Source: an uncultured Azospirillum sp. (lineage in GTDB: Bacteria > Pseudomonadota > Alphaproteobacteria > RF32 > CAG-239). Taken from it: a stretch of DNA of 12,574 nt. The stretch spans positions 1-12,574 of the forward strand of contig CANDEX010000047.1 in assembly GCA_947383875.1 (NCBI GenBank), read 5' to 3'. Positions 1 through 7,325 of this stretch are shown piece by piece. Every line of letters begins with the position of its first letter. Positions within the stretch are counted from its first letter, which is position 1. Below the pieces are notes generated by a model, which did no database searches, had not been told where the DNA came from, and saw only the letters and a program-made list of their open reading frames with translations. The translations under genes were made by a program, and so were the position numbers.

Positions 1-12
1 AATTTAAGAAGA

Positions 13-136
13 TAAATTTTGCTATCTGAGATGAGTAGTAAGATTTCAGGGCTCTAACACCGCAGCGTACATAGACGTACGTGAGGATGACAGAGACCCG
101 CAAAATCTGCACTAATCATCCATAGAACAAAATTTA
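13..136. repeat. Long imperfect inverted repeat (quasi-palindrome) at the 3' end of pta
   Basis: The two halves of this 124-bp stretch are imperfect reverse complements. TAAATTTTG (13-21) matches CAAAATTTA (128-136), CTAT (22-25) matches ATAG (122-125), and GATGAGTAGT (30-39) matches ACTAATCATC (111-120) at 9 of 10 positions. AGATTT (41-46) matches AAATCT (102-107), and GGG/TCT (49-55) matches AGA/CCC (92-99) with small offsets. The centre is a perfect CGTAC / GTACG stem (66-70 and 77-81) with a 6-nt loop. The outer right arm includes the pta stop codon. In pta mRNA it would fold into a long interrupted hairpin. It could be a dispersed palindromic repeat, a small MITE-like element, or a 3'-end stabiliser/terminator. 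No second copy was seen in this window. Confidence 0.75.
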
Positions 137-1138
137 ATGAATAGCCTGAATAGCCGTCACCGCAATCATCCCCACAATATCTTCGACCAAAGAACCGCGA
201 GAAAGATCATTGACCGGAGCGTTCAAACCTTGCAACATAGGTCCGTAAGCTTCACAGCCGCCGATTCGCTGAAGAAGTTTATAGCCGATATTTCCGGCAT
301 CCAGATTAGGAAAGATCAAAACCCGAGCCTGACCGGCAACATGACTGTCCGGAGCCTTTTTCTTGGCAACAATTGCATCAAGCGCAGCATCTGCCTGCAT
401 TTCGCCATCCAATTCAATGCCCTTGCCGGCATATTCGGAAGACTTCAAAGCTTCTTGAGCCATTTGAGTGGCTCTCACAACTTTATTTACCGATTCGCCT
501 TTACCTGAAGCACGCGTAGAATAAGAAAGCATTGCAATTTTCGGATCAATACCGAACTGCAGTGCTGTTTCTGCAGCCGTTAATGCAATATCGCATAATT
601 CCTTATCGCTTGGATCAATCACAACAGCACAATCAGAAAGCAAATAAGGTTCATTATCTTTAACGGCAATCAATGCAGCAGAAACACCGCGATCTTTATG
701 AGCGGATTTAATAATCTGCAAGGCCGGACGAACAGTATCTGCAGTTGAGTGATTTGCCCCGGAGAGCATACCATCGGCATCCCCGGCTTTAACCATCAAG
801 GTTCCGAAATAATTGGCATCTTTAGCTGTTGCCAAAGCCTGCTCTTCAGTCATTCCTTTGGCTTTGCGCAACTCAAACAGCAACTGAGCATAATCATTCA
901 GCTTGGGAGAGGTTTCCGGATTAACCAGCGTAATATGTTTCATATCCCAACCATTATCCGCAAAATAAGCCTTAATTTGAGCTTCATCACCGAGAATAAC
1001 CAAATTTGCAGCTTCCGCCTCAGAAATAATATGCGCGGCTTTCAAAATCCGCTCATCTTCACCTTCAGGCAATACGATTGTTTTCTGATATTGCTTTGCC
1101 CTTGCAATCAGATTCTTTAAATATTCATTTTCTATCAT
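134..1138 (-). CDS. pta: Phosphate acetyltransferase (short form)
   Basis: Interconverts acetyl-CoA plus phosphate with acetyl phosphate plus CoA in the cytoplasm, usually paired with acetate kinase for acetate formation or use. The 334-aa product is a stand-alone PTA/PTB domain, without the N-terminal DRTGG/CobB-like part of long enterobacterial Pta. Visible family signatures are GDADGMLSGANHSTADTVRP (residues 119-138), SYSTRASGKGESV (205-217), DGEMQADAAL (244-253), PNLDAGNIGYK (277-287) and PVNDLSRG (308-315). S313, R314 and D320 occupy the spacing of the catalytic Ser309/Arg310/Asp316 described for the Methanosarcina enzyme. The start is ATG at 1138, with AAAAGG 7 nt upstream. The frame stays open 29 codons further, but that stretch is unlike the family and lies in promoter DNA. 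No ackA is visible in the 133 bp after the stop. It is divergent from ndk. Confidence 0.95.
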   Translation of the reverse strand: MIENEYLKNLIARAKQYQKTIVLPEGEDERILKAAHIISEAEAANLVILGDEAQIKAYFADNGWDMKHITLVNPETSPKLNDYAQLLFELRKAKGMTEEQALATAKDANYFGTLMVKAGDADGMLSGANHSTADTVRPALQIIKSAHKDRGVSAALIAVKDNEPYLLSDCAVVIDPSDKELCDIALTAAETALQFGIDPKIAMLSYSTRASGKGESVNKVVRATQMAQEALKSSEYAGKGIELDGEMQADAALDAIVAKKKAPDSHVAGQARVLIFPNLDAGNIGYKLLQRIGGCEAYGPMLQGLNAPVNDLSRGSLVEDIVGMIAVTAIQAIH

Positions 1139-1145
1139 GATTAGA

Positions 1146-1151
1146 CCTTTT
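1146..1151 (-). promoter_or_regulatory. Ribosome binding site that sets the pta start
   Basis: On the minus strand AAAAGG lies 7 nt before the ATG at 1138. It favours the 334-aa product over the longer open frame that runs back to 1225. Confidence 0.6.
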
Positions 1152-1258
1152 CTTTGAGTATTAAAATAATATCTGTAATAAACAACGAACGAAATCAAAA
1201 GTCTACAATAAAATATGCTTTCCACCCATATAAACGGCGGATTTATTGGAAAAAACTT

Positions 1259-1287
1259 TTGCTTTTTAAGATGAAGTGAACTATCAT
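1259..1287 (+). promoter_or_regulatory. Possible sigma-70 type promoter for the ndk operon
   Basis: TTGCTT (1259-1264) and TATCAT (1282-1287) are separated by 17 bp. The -10 box matches five of six consensus bases; the -35 is poor after TTG. This would give a leader of roughly 35-40 nt before the ndk ATG. It lies in the 193-bp divergent region between pta and ndk, where a promoter must exist for each direction. The assignment is from pattern only. Confidence 0.3.
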
Positions 1288-1331
1288 CCCATAAAACTAA
1301 CGGTTAGCTATCACATATAAGGAAAATTTTG

Positions 1332-1748
1332 ATGGAAAGAACACTCTCGATTATCAAACCAGATGCAGTCACCCGTAACATTACCGGCAAAGTCAACGCC
1401 ATGATAGAGGAAGCCGGACTGCGCATTGTCGCTCAAAAACGCATCTGGCTGTCACGCGAACAAGCCGCAGAGTTCTATGCCGAACACAAAGACAAAGCCT
1501 TTTTTCCGGGGTTAATTGAGATAATGACCTCAGCTCCGGTAGTTGTACAAGTATTGGAAGCAGAAAATGCAATCGAGCTATACCGTAAAATTATGGGAGC
1601 CACCAATCCTGCAGTTGCGGAAGAAGGAACCATCCGCAAAACTTTCGCTTTATCCGTTGATAAAAATACAGTCCACGGATCGGATTCGCCTGAGAGTGCA
1701 GAACGTGAAATTCCCTTCTTTTTCAGTCGCAGTGAAATTACCGGATAG
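1332..1748 (+). CDS. ndk: Nucleoside diphosphate kinase
   Basis: Transfers the gamma-phosphate of ATP to NDPs through a phosphohistidine intermediate, balancing cytoplasmic NTP and dNTP pools. The 138-aa product has the normal family length. It carries the N-terminal [10 protein letters not shown] strand with nucleotide-contacting K9, [20 protein letters not shown] (57-76), GATNPA (89-94), and the active-site motif NTVHGSDS with catalytic H115. ERE-IPFFFS near the C-terminus is also typical. ATG at 1332 is preferred over the in-frame TTG just before it, because AAGGA (1319-1323) lies 8 nt from the ATG. It is the first gene of a probable operon: the next start codon is 9 nt after its stop, and that gene's ribosome binding site overlaps the stop. 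Confidence 0.96.
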   Translation: MERTLSIIKPDAVTRNITGKVNAMIEEAGLRIVAQKRIWLSREQAAEFYAEHKDKAFFPGLIEIMTSAPVVVQVLEAENAIELYRKIMGATNPAVAEEGTIRKTFALSVDKNTVHGSDSPESAEREIPFFFSRSEITG

Positions 1749-1757
1749 GAGAACTCC

Positions 1758-2804
1758 GTGACCAGATTTTTATTATTACTCAGCGTGTTTTGCATATTGC
1801 TGTCTCACCCGGCCGGTGCAGAAGACATGAGCCTCTATGACGCCGACATTTCAGTTGACGTTACGGCGGCAACAGCTTCCGCCGCCAGAGAAATGGCGAT
1901 GAATGAAGCGAACAAACAAGCCGTTATGACTGTCGCCAGACGCTTAACTTCAGCGGAAGGCGCAGCCGTATTAAATCACCTGAATCATAATCAACTGCTC
2001 AACTTTATTAAAGAAGTAACTGTCGGAGAAGAAAAAGTTTCTGATGTCCGCTACATTGCAAATCTGAAAATTACAATTAACGCTGATATCATCAAAGCCT
2101 ACTTGTCTGAAAAAAATGCACCGGTCTCCATGGTTGAAGAAAGCACGGTTATTATCATCCCCACTTTCCGTGAATTTGCCACCGACACCCCTCTGCTGTG
2201 GGAAGAAAATAACCCTTGGCGACAAGCATGGGAAACAGATGTCCAAGCATCCGGCCCAATAAAAATCCTGTCTCTTTCAGAGAAATATGCCGACACAATA
2301 ACGGCAGCACAAGCTTTGCAAATGAACGGCCTTGCCTTAGACAAGATTTCCGCCGATGAACAAACACCCAATATTTATATTGCGGATGCTATTTATGACG
2401 GCATTGACGGGGTAGATGTTACGCTTTATGCCTACAACAACGGCTCTCAGGAAACAATTAAAATTCCCGGAAACCACGACGAACACTTGTTTGGCAACGC
2501 CATTCGTAAAGTCAAGGAAAGCATTATCTCAAAAATTCAGCAGCAGAACCAAGTAATCAACCAAAGTTCATCTGAAATGACGGTTCTTTATGCATTCAAT
2601 TCATTACATGATTGGGTAAAAACCCAACAAACACTCAAAAATACTGCCGGCGTAGACAACCTGACAATTGACGCATTAAGCTCAGGAAAAGTACAATTTA
2701 AACTGCGGTTTACCGGCAGTGAAGACAAACTGCTACACCACCTGCGCGACAAAAACCTAAACCTAAAACCCTATGGTTCTTTTTATAATTTGGAACGTTT
2801 TTAA
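1758..2804 (+). CDS. DUF2066 family secreted protein of unknown function
   Basis: The 348-aa product has a Sec-type signal peptide: T2-R3, a hydrophobic core at about residues 4-16, and a likely cleavage after AGA at residue 21. The mature protein would be periplasmic. Residues about 22-160 (ISVDVTAATASAAREMAMNE, VMTVARRL, IIIPTFRE, WEENNPW) fit my recollection of the DUF2066 family. The C-terminal segment, about 280-345 (LHDWVKTQQTLK, VQFKLRFTGSEDKLLHHL), looks like a separate alpha/beta domain seen in alphaproteobacterial members. The start is GTG, supported by AGGAGA (1747-1752) 5 nt upstream, which overlaps the ndk stop, so translation is probably coupled to ndk. A PerM-like gene follows 14 nt downstream. 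In several proteobacteria DUF2066 genes sit beside perM, often with hda. The biochemical role is unknown. Confidence 0.75.
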   Translation: MTRFLLLLSVFCILLSHPAGAEDMSLYDADISVDVTAATASAAREMAMNEANKQAVMTVARRLTSAEGAAVLNHLNHNQLLNFIKEVTVGEEKVSDVRYIANLKITINADIIKAYLSEKNAPVSMVEESTVIIIPTFREFATDTPLLWEENNPWRQAWETDVQASGPIKILSLSEKYADTITAAQALQMNGLALDKISADEQTPNIYIADAIYDGIDGVDVTLYAYNNGSQETIKIPGNHDEHLFGNAIRKVKESIISKIQQQNQVINQSSSEMTVLYAFNSLHDWVKTQQTLKNTAGVDNLTIDALSSGKVQFKLRFTGSEDKLLHHLRDKNLNLKPYGSFYNLERF

Positions 2805-2818
2805 AACGGAGTAAAAAA

Positions 2819-3883
2819 ATGCCTATACGCAAGAAAGACAACCACAACTGGATATTCTGGCTGACACTGTTTATTCTTTTCTGCATTGGCGTTTATGCTC
2901 TAAAATCTGTCTTGTTGCCGTTTGTCGCCGGAATCATTATCGGTTATCTGCTTGATCCTTGGGCTTCATATTTTGAATGCAAGGGACTCAACCGAACCAT
3001 AGCAACTCTTTTGGTTCTGTTTTTGGTGGTTATATTTTTAATTCCGTCTCTGATTATTCTGTTCAGCATCATTGACGAACAGGTTGGTCGTTTTCTTGAA
3101 GCACTTCCTCAATATATCAGTGCGTTCGTCAAAAAAATAGAACCAATTATTCAAGAATTGCAATCCAGTTTTCCCAACTTGGAAGCAGATAAAATTAAAT
3201 CCTATATCCGCGAAAACATGGCCAACGGCTTAAAAATTATTGGCTCTGTCGTCCGCAGCGTCATCAGCAGCGGCTTTGCATTTTTCAACTTGCTGTCTTT
3301 GCTTTTAATTACACCTGTCGTCGCATTTTATATGCTCCGCGACTGGGATAAATTCATCGCCAAAGTTGACAGCCTTCTGCCGGTAAAATCTCAAGAATCC
3401 ATAAGAGAACAAGCCAGAGAAATAGATTGCACTTTAGCCGGTTTCATCCGCGGCCAATCCAGCGTTTGCCTCATTCTCGGCACTTATTATTCGCTGGGAC
3501 TGTATTTTGTAGGATTAGAGCTAGGCGTTTTGGTAGGTTTTGTAGCCGGCATCATCTCGTTTATTCCTTATGTCGGAAGTATTTTGGGCTTCACTGTCAG
3601 CATAGCCATTGCTTTTGCTCAATTTAACAGTTGGGAACCGATTCTGCAAGTCATCGCCGTTTTCCTTATCGGACAATTTGTGGAAGGCAACTTTCTCACC
3701 CCGAAATTGGTCGGCGAAAATGTGGGTCTCCATCCGGTATGGGTCATGTTTGCCTTATTAGCAGGCGGTGTCTTACTAGGTTTTCTGGGCTTAATGATTG
3801 CCGTTCCTGTTGCAGCGGTCATCGGTGTGCTGATTCGTCACGCCATCATCAATTACAAACAAAGTGACCTCTACCTCGAATAG
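2819..3883 (+). CDS. PerM / AI-2E transporter family inner-membrane protein
   Basis: The 354-aa polytopic membrane protein belongs to the AI-2E/PerM (formerly UPF0118) family. Members include TqsA-type exporters and Na+/H+-antiporter-like proteins; substrates are mostly unproven, so none is assigned. Hydrophobic segments lie at about residues 11-30, 33-45, 60-85, 145-173, 207-232, 233-263, 275-290 and 305-340. The long hydrophilic region between about 86 and 140 is the usual extramembrane domain. Family hallmarks are FIPYVGSILG (248-257), the stretch from E289 through NFLTPKLVGENVGLHPVW (291-308), and GFLGLMIAVPVAAV (321-334). The start ATG has GGAG (2808-2811) 7 nt upstream. It closes the probable ndk-DUF2066-PerM operon and is followed by a 107-bp gap before mraY. 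Confidence 0.9.
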   Translation: MPIRKKDNHNWIFWLTLFILFCIGVYALKSVLLPFVAGIIIGYLLDPWASYFECKGLNRTIATLLVLFLVVIFLIPSLIILFSIIDEQVGRFLEALPQYISAFVKKIEPIIQELQSSFPNLEADKIKSYIRENMANGLKIIGSVVRSVISSGFAFFNLLSLLLITPVVAFYMLRDWDKFIAKVDSLLPVKSQESIREQAREIDCTLAGFIRGQSSVCLILGTYYSLGLYFVGLELGVLVGFVAGIISFIPYVGSILGFTVSIAIAFAQFNSWEPILQVIAVFLIGQFVEGNFLTPKLVGENVGLHPVWVMFALLAGGVLLGFLGLMIAVPVAAVIGVLIRHAIINYKQSDLYLE

Positions 3884-3990
3884 CCTGAAAATAATACGCA
3901 AACAACCACACAAAGCCGTATTTTCTTAAGACTTATTTTAGATTTGGCATCTATGATTAGAAAAAATCATTTATGTCTCGAGGATAGATT

Positions 3991-5049
3991 ATGTTTTACG
4001 CTTTGTTTGATTTTTTCAGTCCCGTTCTATTACGATCTTTGGCCGCATTTTTCACAGCTCTGATAATTTCTTTAGCCTGCGGTAAATCACTAATCACTTT
4101 TTTGCATCACCACCAAAGCAAAGGCCAACCCATTCGTGAAGACGGCCCGCAAAGTCATCTGCTGACCAAAAAAGGAACTCCGACCATGGGAGGCTTACTC
4201 ATCCTCGGAAGCACAATCCTGTCAACCCTCCTCTGGACTAACCTTTCTAACTGTTTCATCTGGACAAGCTTACTGGTATTGGTCATTTACGGTGCCACCG
4301 GTTTTATTGATGATTACGTTAAAGTAACCAAACAAACCGCTAACGCCATGACCGCAAAAATGAAACTTATTTTGCAATTTGCCACCGCCATGATTGCCGT
4401 CGGCATCATCTCATACACCACTCCCGAAGACTATCGTTACAGCCTGACCTTACCTTATTTCAAAGATATTGCACTGAATCTATGCTGGTTTTATATTCCT
4501 TTTGCAATGTTTGTTATTGCCGGCGCATCCAATGCCGTTAATCTGAGTGACGGATTAGACGGCTTAGCATCAGGATTACTTATCTGTAGCTTTACGGTTT
4601 TCATGATTATCGCATACACCTGCGGCACAGCCATTGCCCCGCAATTCACAACTTTTGTAATTCCGGAAGCGGGAGAAATCACCGTTCTCTGTGCTGCCGT
4701 TATTGGTGGCTGTCTTGGTTTCCTGTGGTATAATGCACCTAAAGCCAAAGTGTTCATGGGGGATACAGGTTCATTATCTCTAGGCGCATTATTAGGTGCC
4801 ATCGCCGTCATGACCAAACACGAAATTCTACTGGCATTGGTCGGCGGCGTTTTCGTCATGGAAACCGTTTCCGTCATGATACAAGTCGCTTATTTCAAAA
4901 AGACCGGAGGCAAACGCTTCTTCAAAATGGCACCGTTGCACCACCATTTTGAACAGCTCGGTTGGCAGGAAACCACCGTTGTAATCCGATTTTGGATAAT
5001 TGCCTTTATCCTGGCAGTTATCGGCTTGTCATCCCTTCTAAGTCTGTAA
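3991..5049 (+). CDS. mraY: Phospho-MurNAc-pentapeptide transferase (lipid I synthase)
   Basis: Integral membrane enzyme that moves phospho-MurNAc-pentapeptide from UDP to undecaprenyl phosphate, forming lipid I. At 352 aa it is close to the E. coli length of 360. Conserved motifs are KKGTPTMGG (60-68), GFIDDYVKVTKQ with D107-D108, NAVNLSDGLDGLA (181-193; Ser where many have Thr), GDTGSLSLG with D258, and PLHHHFEQLGW with the HHH triad at 317-319. About ten hydrophobic segments are present. The start ATG is preceded by GAGGA (3980-3984). It is the first gene of the local dcw cluster. murE and murF, which usually precede it, are replaced here by the PerM-like gene, and murD, which usually follows, is missing: ftsW starts 13 nt after the stop. 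Confidence 0.97.
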   Translation: MFYALFDFFSPVLLRSLAAFFTALIISLACGKSLITFLHHHQSKGQPIREDGPQSHLLTKKGTPTMGGLLILGSTILSTLLWTNLSNCFIWTSLLVLVIYGATGFIDDYVKVTKQTANAMTAKMKLILQFATAMIAVGIISYTTPEDYRYSLTLPYFKDIALNLCWFYIPFAMFVIAGASNAVNLSDGLDGLASGLLICSFTVFMIIAYTCGTAIAPQFTTFVIPEAGEITVLCAAVIGGCLGFLWYNAPKAKVFMGDTGSLSLGALLGAIAVMTKHEILLALVGGVFVMETVSVMIQVAYFKKTGGKRFFKMAPLHHHFEQLGWQETTVVIRFWIIAFILAVIGLSSLLSL

Positions 5050-5050
5050 A

Positions 5051-5055
5051 GGGAG
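5051..5055 (+). promoter_or_regulatory. Ribosome binding site supporting the GTG start of ftsW
   Basis: GGGAG lies 7 nt before GTG at 5063, immediately after the mraY stop codon. No ATG lies at this spacing. The GTG choice gives the expected alphaproteobacterial N-terminus before WWWTVD. Confidence 0.6.
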
Positions 5056-5062
5056 AATACCG

Positions 5063-6196
5063 GTGTTTGCCTTTTCCCGAAACAGCCGCTCACAAATAGC
5101 TAACTGGTGGTGGACCGTTGACAAAGTCCTGCTGACTTTGGTAACCGTCCTTATCGTCATCGGTATCTTTTTAAATTTTTCTGCCAGCCCGGCTGTTGCC
5201 CGCCGCATCGGTGCTGATAGTTTTCACTTTGTCAAAAGACAAATGATATTTATTCCTTTGGCTGTCGGCTTAATTCTATACCTCTCCATGCAGAATTTAC
5301 GCTTTATCCGTCGGACGGCTATTATCGGTTACATGATTGCCATGTTGCTGATGGTATTAACCCTGTTTTGGGGAGAAACCACCAAAGGGGCTTCTCGTTG
5401 GATTCGTATTTTTGGTTTTTCATTACAGCCTTCAGAATTTGTTAAACCGACTTTTGCGGTTGTTGCCGCCTGGCTGTTTGATGCTCAGAAAAAATATCAA
5501 GATATCCCCGGCACTCTCTTATCAACTATATTATTTGTCATCACCTTGGGATTATTGCTCAGTCAACCGGACATCGGAATGTCATTTGTCGTAACCGTCA
5601 TTTGGTGTTTTCAACTATTTCTCAACGGTCTGTCTTTAATTTTAGTCGGCTTTGCCGTTTTGGCCGGAATTGGCGCATTAGTCACCGCTTATTTTACTTT
5701 TCCGCATTTTCATGCCCGAATTATGCAATTTGTAGCTTCTGAAAATGAAGTCAGCTATCAAGTCAAAAAAGCAATGGAAGCATTTGAAAACGGCAGCATT
5801 TTTGGTCGAGGACCGGGAGAAGGCGTTGTTAAACTGAATATCCCGGATGCCCACACCGATTTTATTTTTGCCGTTGCGGCTGAAGAATTCGGTTTAATTT
5901 TATGTTTAATTCTGGTAGGCTTGTATGCAGCGGTCGTTGTTCGAGCCATGCTGATTTCGCTGAAAGACAACAACCTGTTTATCATCTTGTCCTCAGCGGC
6001 ATTATCCGCATCATTCGGCCTGCAGGGAATTATTAACATGGCATCCACCCTGCATCTCATGCCCACCAAAGGCATGACCTTACCATTCATTTCTTACGGC
6101 GGCTCTTCAATTCTGGCCACCGCACTTGGGATTGGAATGCTGCTGGCCATAACCCGTAAAAACGTTCACGCGGAGGATAAAGATGACACAGACTGA
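5063..6196 (+). CDS. ftsW: Septal SEDS peptidoglycan glycosyltransferase FtsW
   Basis: Polytopic SEDS-family polymerase that joins lipid II into glycan strands at the division septum together with a class B PBP (FtsI), which is not encoded here. The 377-aa product has a cytoplasmic N-terminus with WWWTVDK (15-21), ASPAVARRIG (41-50), LQPSEFVKP (121-129), SQPDIGMS (167-174), and IPDAHTDFIFAVAAEE (260-275). D266 aligns by motif with the catalytic Asp of FtsW/RodA. GMTLPFISYGGSS (337-349) is the C-terminal signature. It lacks the long N-terminal tail of some FtsW proteins. The start is GTG. The last 14 nt overlap murG, so a murG ribosome binding site lies inside the coding end. In canonical clusters murD lies between mraY and ftsW; there is no room for it here. 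Confidence 0.96.
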   Translation: MFAFSRNSRSQIANWWWTVDKVLLTLVTVLIVIGIFLNFSASPAVARRIGADSFHFVKRQMIFIPLAVGLILYLSMQNLRFIRRTAIIGYMIAMLLMVLTLFWGETTKGASRWIRIFGFSLQPSEFVKPTFAVVAAWLFDAQKKYQDIPGTLLSTILFVITLGLLLSQPDIGMSFVVTVIWCFQLFLNGLSLILVGFAVLAGIGALVTAYFTFPHFHARIMQFVASENEVSYQVKKAMEAFENGSIFGRGPGEGVVKLNIPDAHTDFIFAVAAEEFGLILCLILVGLYAAVVVRAMLISLKDNNLFIILSSAALSASFGLQGIINMASTLHLMPTKGMTLPFISYGGSSILATALGIGMLLAITRKNVHAEDKDDTD

Positions 6197-7325
6197 CGAC
6201 ATTGACACCCCTCAAAAACCACTCATTATCCTCACAGCCGGCGGAACGGGAGGACACGTTTTTCCGGCGGAATCTCTTGCCGAAGAATTGTTGAAACGCG
6301 GCTACGAATTAGCACTGGTAACAGATTCGCGCGGTAAAAATAACTATCGCGGCAAACTAAGCGAAATAACCAATTACTCAGTCTGCTCCGGAGCCTTAGT
6401 CGGCAAATCAAAATTATTCAAACTCAAAAGCCTGATAAAAACTTGTTTCGGTATTCTGCAAGCTGCTTTCATCTTATTCCGCAGAAAACCGGTCTGCGTC
6501 ATCGGCTTCGGCGGCTATGCCTCTTTTCCGTGCTCCATGGCAGCTATTTTATTGGGAATAGATTTGGTTATCCATGAGCAAAATTCCGTCATGAGCCGAA
6601 CCAATCGCTTCCTCAGCAAATACGCTTCACTGATTGCTCAAAGTTTCCGTCATGTTAAATATACGCCACACCACATCAAATCCATATTAACGGGAATGCC
6701 TATTCGCCGAACAATTGCCGAACTCAACGGCAACGCCTACCCATCAACCGCCAATGGCATCAATTTGCTGGTAATCGGCGGCAGCCAAGGAGCCAAAATT
6801 TTCAGTGAAGTCATACCTGAAGCGGTAAAACTTCTGCCTGCAGAAATTCAAAGTAAATTAACGATCACTCAGCAATGCCGCGAATGCGACATCCCTACGG
6901 TTGAAGAACAATATAAAAAAGATACTTGTTGCCAACTGACAGTCTCCCACTTTTTCAGTAATATGCCCGAACTTTACACCCGCGCACATCTGATTATCTC
7001 CCGCGCCGGAGCCTCATCAGTTTTTGAAATTGCCGCTGCCGGATTACCATCCGTTTTAATACCTTTACCGACCGCTGCTGACGATCATCAAACGGCTAAC
7101 ACCAAATATATTACGGACTTCAAAGGCGGCATTGTAATTCCGCAAAAAGAATTCACTCCCGAAAAACTGGCTCAAACATTGATTGAGTTATTCAGCCAAC
7201 CGGAAAAATTGGCACAGATGTCACTAAGCATTCGTCGCGCAGCAATCACCAACGCTGCTGAACGTTTTGCCGACGCTGTCGAAAAAGAAATTATCTCCAA
7301 ACATCAAGGAGTAGAATATGTTTAA
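6183..7325 (+). CDS. murG: UDP-GlcNAc:lipid I GlcNAc transferase (lipid II synthase)
   Basis: Membrane-associated GT-B glycosyltransferase adding GlcNAc from UDP-GlcNAc to lipid I on the cytoplasmic face, producing lipid II for FtsW and the PBPs. At 380 aa it is slightly longer than E. coli MurG, mainly from about 13 extra residues before the first Rossmann strand. Motifs are LTAGGTGGHVFPA (17-29), VIGFGGYAS (106-114), HEQN (131-134, followed by SVMSRTNR with Ser where Gly is common), GGSQGA (199-204), SRAGASSVFEIAAAG (273-287, E282 being the expected UDP-GlcNAc ligand) and ADDHQTAN (299-306, Q303). GGAGG (6172-6176) lies 6 nt before the ATG, inside ftsW. It overlaps ftsW by 14 nt and murB by 8 nt. 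murC, normally the next gene, is absent. Confidence 0.97.
   Translation: MTQTDDIDTPQKPLIILTAGGTGGHVFPAESLAEELLKRGYELALVTDSRGKNNYRGKLSEITNYSVCSGALVGKSKLFKLKSLIKTCFGILQAAFILFRRKPVCVIGFGGYASFPCSMAAILLGIDLVIHEQNSVMSRTNRFLSKYASLIAQSFRHVKYTPHHIKSILTGMPIRRTIAELNGNAYPSTANGINLLVIGGSQGAKIFSEVIPEAVKLLPAEIQSKLTITQQCRECDIPTVEEQYKKDTCCQLTVSHFFSNMPELYTRAHLIISRAGASSVFEIAAAGLPSVLIPLPTAADDHQTANTKYITDFKGGIVIPQKEFTPEKLAQTLIELFSQPEKLAQMSLSIRRAAITNAAERFADAVEKEIISKHQGVEYV

Noticed and set aside
1475..1795. Antisense open frame of 106 codons over ndk
   Set aside because: No plausible function, and it spans the coupled ndk/DUF2066 junction opposite conserved codons.
3893..3922. Possible terminator between the PerM-like gene and mraY (AATACG paired with CGTATT)
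   Set aside because: The stem is only 6 bp and AT-rich, with an 18-nt loop and a poor T tract. It is too weak to call.
3926..3957. Possible mraY promoter with TATGAT at 3952-3957
   Set aside because: The -10-like box is good, but no acceptable -35 lies 16-18 bp upstream. It may be real, but it is not supported well enough to list.
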